Below, piece after piece: positions 62,509-64,000 of a stretch of DNA of 64,000 nucleotides. Below the pieces are notes generated by a model. The model saw only the letters and a program-made list of their open reading frames with translations, was not told the DNA's origin and made no database searches. A program made the position numbers and the translations under genes. This DNA comes from Hoeflea_A sp963921345 (GTDB lineage Bacteria > Pseudomonadota > Alphaproteobacteria > Rhizobiales > Rhizobiaceae): NCBI GenBank assembly GCA_963921345.3, contig CAWUFE020000002.1, positions 248,001-312,000 on the forward strand, read 5' to 3'. Position 1 is the first letter of the stretch. Every line of letters begins with the position of its first letter.

Positions 62509-63960
62509 CTACTTCACCTGGCTGGCGACGAAATCCTTGACGATGCCGACGATGCCGCGCGACAGCAGGCTGTCGAGATTGTCGACGAAGCGGTCGACAT
62601 CCTCCTTGCTGCAAATCAGCGGCGGCTCCAGCCGGATGACATTGCGGTTGTATTCGGTGAAGGCCACCAGCGTGTCGTAGTCGCGCAGCAGCAGCGCGCC
62701 GATGAAGCCGGACAGCGAGCCCTTCAGCTTCTCGTCCATCACCGACAGCAGCGGCCGCACCACCATCGGCATGGTCTGGCTGAAATCCTGGAACTCCAGG
62801 CCGACCATCAGCCCCTGGCCGCGCACGTCCTTGATGATCTTCGGGTATTTTTCCTGCAGCGCCTTGAGCCGCCGCAGCAAATAGGCGCCCTGCCTGGCCG
62901 AATTGGCGATCAGGTCCTCGTCATAGAGGATGTTCAGCCCCTCGATGGCGGTGATGCAGGCTTCCCCGATCCCGCCGAAGGTCGCCGGTCCGTGGATCAA
63001 CGCGGTGGCCGGCTTGCCATAGGCCTTCATGTAGACGTCGCGCGTGGCGATCATCGCCGCCATGGCGCATTTGCCACCGCCCAGCGATTTCGCCAATGCA
63101 GTGACATCCGGCACAACGCCAGCATGCTCGAAGGCATAGAAGCGGCCGGAACGGCCCATGCCGCACTGGACTTCGTCGGCAACCCACAGCACCCCGTGCT
63201 TGTCGCAAAGGGCGCGCAGCTGCTGCCAGAACTCCGGTGGTGCGGAGATGATACCACCGCCACCCTGGATGGTTTCGAGCACGATGACGCCGATCGTCGG
63301 ATCGGATTCGAAGGCGTTGCGGATGGCGTCGATATCGCCGAACGGGACGCGCACGGTGTCGTCGACCAGACGGAACTGGCCGCGATAGAGAGGCGAATCC
63401 GTCAGCGACAACACGCCCTTGGTCTTGCCGTGGAACGAGTTCTCCGCATAGACGATGCGGCTGCGCTCCGGCCCGGCCGCCCGCTCGGCGACCTTGACCG
63501 CGGCCTCCATCGCCTCGGATCCGGAAGAACCGAGGAACACCATGTCGAGATCACCGGGCGAAATTTCCGCCAGGTTCTTGGCCAAGGCTGCCGCATATTG
63601 CGACAGGAAGGCCATGGCGATCTCGTGGCGCTTTTCGTCCTGGAACGCCTTGCGGGCCGCCAGGATGCGCGGATGGTTGTGACCGAAGGCGAGCGAACCG
63701 AAGCCGCCGAAGAAATCGAGGATCTTTCGGCCGTTCTGGTCGATGTAGTACATCCCCTCGGCGCTCTCGATCTTCACCTTGTTGAAGCCGAGCAGCTTCA
63801 TGAAATGCAGCTGACCGGGATTGAGATGCGCCTTGAAGTATTCCGTCATGTGCGGCAGGTCGAGCGCCTTGGCGTCCTCGACCGTCAGCAGGTTCGGCTT
63901 CTCGATGGCAGGCGCATCGACCGTCGTCGTTGCTTCGGGCTCCGATGTCCAGACGTTCAT
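62509..63960 (-). CDS. Class III (ornithine/4-aminobutyrate-type) aminotransferase
   Basis: A 483-aa PLP-dependent transaminase. Motifs: FFGGFGSLAFGHNHPRI, the cofactor site FLGSSGSEAMEAAVK, the metal/PLP Asp in WVADEVQCGMGRSG and the Schiff-base Lys in TALAKSLGGGKCAM. Length and overall layout fit the acetylornithine/ornithine/4-aminobutyrate group; the N-terminal 60 residues form an extension. The substrate cannot be told from sequence. The 40 bp between its start and the window edge hold only its upstream region. Confidence 0.9.
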   Translation of the reverse strand: MNVWTSEPEATTTVDAPAIEKPNLLTVEDAKALDLPHMTEYFKAHLNPGQLHFMKLLGFNKVKIESAEGMYYIDQNGRKILDFFGGFGSLAFGHNHPRILAARKAFQDEKRHEIAMAFLSQYAAALAKNLAEISPGDLDMVFLGSSGSEAMEAAVKVAERAAGPERSRIVYAENSFHGKTKGVLSLTDSPLYRGQFRLVDDTVRVPFGDIDAIRNAFESDPTIGVIVLETIQGGGGIISAPPEFWQQLRALCDKHGVLWVADEVQCGMGRSGRFYAFEHAGVVPDVTALAKSLGGGKCAMAAMIATRDVYMKAYGKPATALIHGPATFGGIGEACITAIEGLNILYDEDLIANSARQGAYLLRRLKALQEKYPKIIKDVRGQGLMVGLEFQDFSQTMPMVVRPLLSVMDEKLKGSLSGFIGALLLRDYDTLVAFTEYNRNVIRLEPPLICSKEDVDRFVDNLDSLLSRGIVGIVKDFVASQVK

Positions 63961-64000
63961 GATGCGCTCCTCTAATGTGTCTTTTCGCTGAGCTTGCCGG

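Overview
The window is GC-rich DNA from an alphaproteobacterium, most likely a Hyphomicrobiales (Rhizobiales) relative. Pointers are the DUF1127 gene facing a LysR gene, an ExoD protein, CbtA/CbtB with CobN, a fused CbiG-CobJ, and a betaine/dimethylglycine locus with a GlxA/GbdR-type regulator. Genus cannot be fixed from sequence alone. No rRNA, tRNA, CRISPR array or complete insertion sequence was seen.

Layout. 1-1946: the end of an RND efflux system. 2150-2316: two small inverted-repeat elements running into the stop codon of an L,D-transpeptidase gene (2313-2744). 2962-15604: a tightly packed cobalamin cluster (cobD, cobC, cobB, cobA on the minus strand; cbiD and cobK on plus; cobM, cbiG-cobJ, cobI, cobL, cobH, cbiX and a small membrane protein on minus). 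15848-26294: a block unrelated to B12 that sits inside the B12 locus: a variant subtilase, a 255-aa protein coupled to a DyP-peroxidase/cytochrome P450 fusion, a cyclase-like/ATPase/TPR protein whose cyclase domain has lost key residues, and a Crp/Fnr regulator. 26307-33241: a second cobalamin operon (cbtB-cbtA-cobP-cobW-cobN-cobO) behind a cobalamin riboswitch at about 33292-33605. Then a diguanylate cyclase, cobQ, two valine-catabolism genes, a DUF922 lipoprotein, and a two-gene NAD-dependent formate dehydrogenase (39476-43965).

44398-61031 is a one-carbon and betaine region. It holds an orphan betaine-type binding protein with a structured leader, a homocysteine methyltransferase, a ferredoxin-type protein, an MttB-family methyltransferase, a corrinoid protein, DUF1638, ExoD, a PF13769 protein, a MetF-like reductase, a pterin-binding methyltransferase, a RACo/ASKHA reactivator, a LysR/DUF1127 pair, a GbdR-like AraC regulator and a dimethylglycine/sarcosine-dehydrogenase-like flavoprotein. 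The window ends with a multipass membrane protein and a class III aminotransferase.

How it fits together: the two cob operons make and adenosylate the corrinoid. The 45.5-55.8 kb genes look like a multi-subunit (split) B12-dependent methionine synthase plus an MttB methyl-donor branch, carrying two copies of an ATATAAA-N6-TTTATAT operator. Betaine demethylation would feed methyl groups and C1 units, and formate dehydrogenase would finish C1 oxidation. The least explained parts are the DyP-P450 block inside the B12 locus, the arginine/glycine-rich tails shared by four methyl-transfer proteins, and the paired asymmetric inverted repeats.
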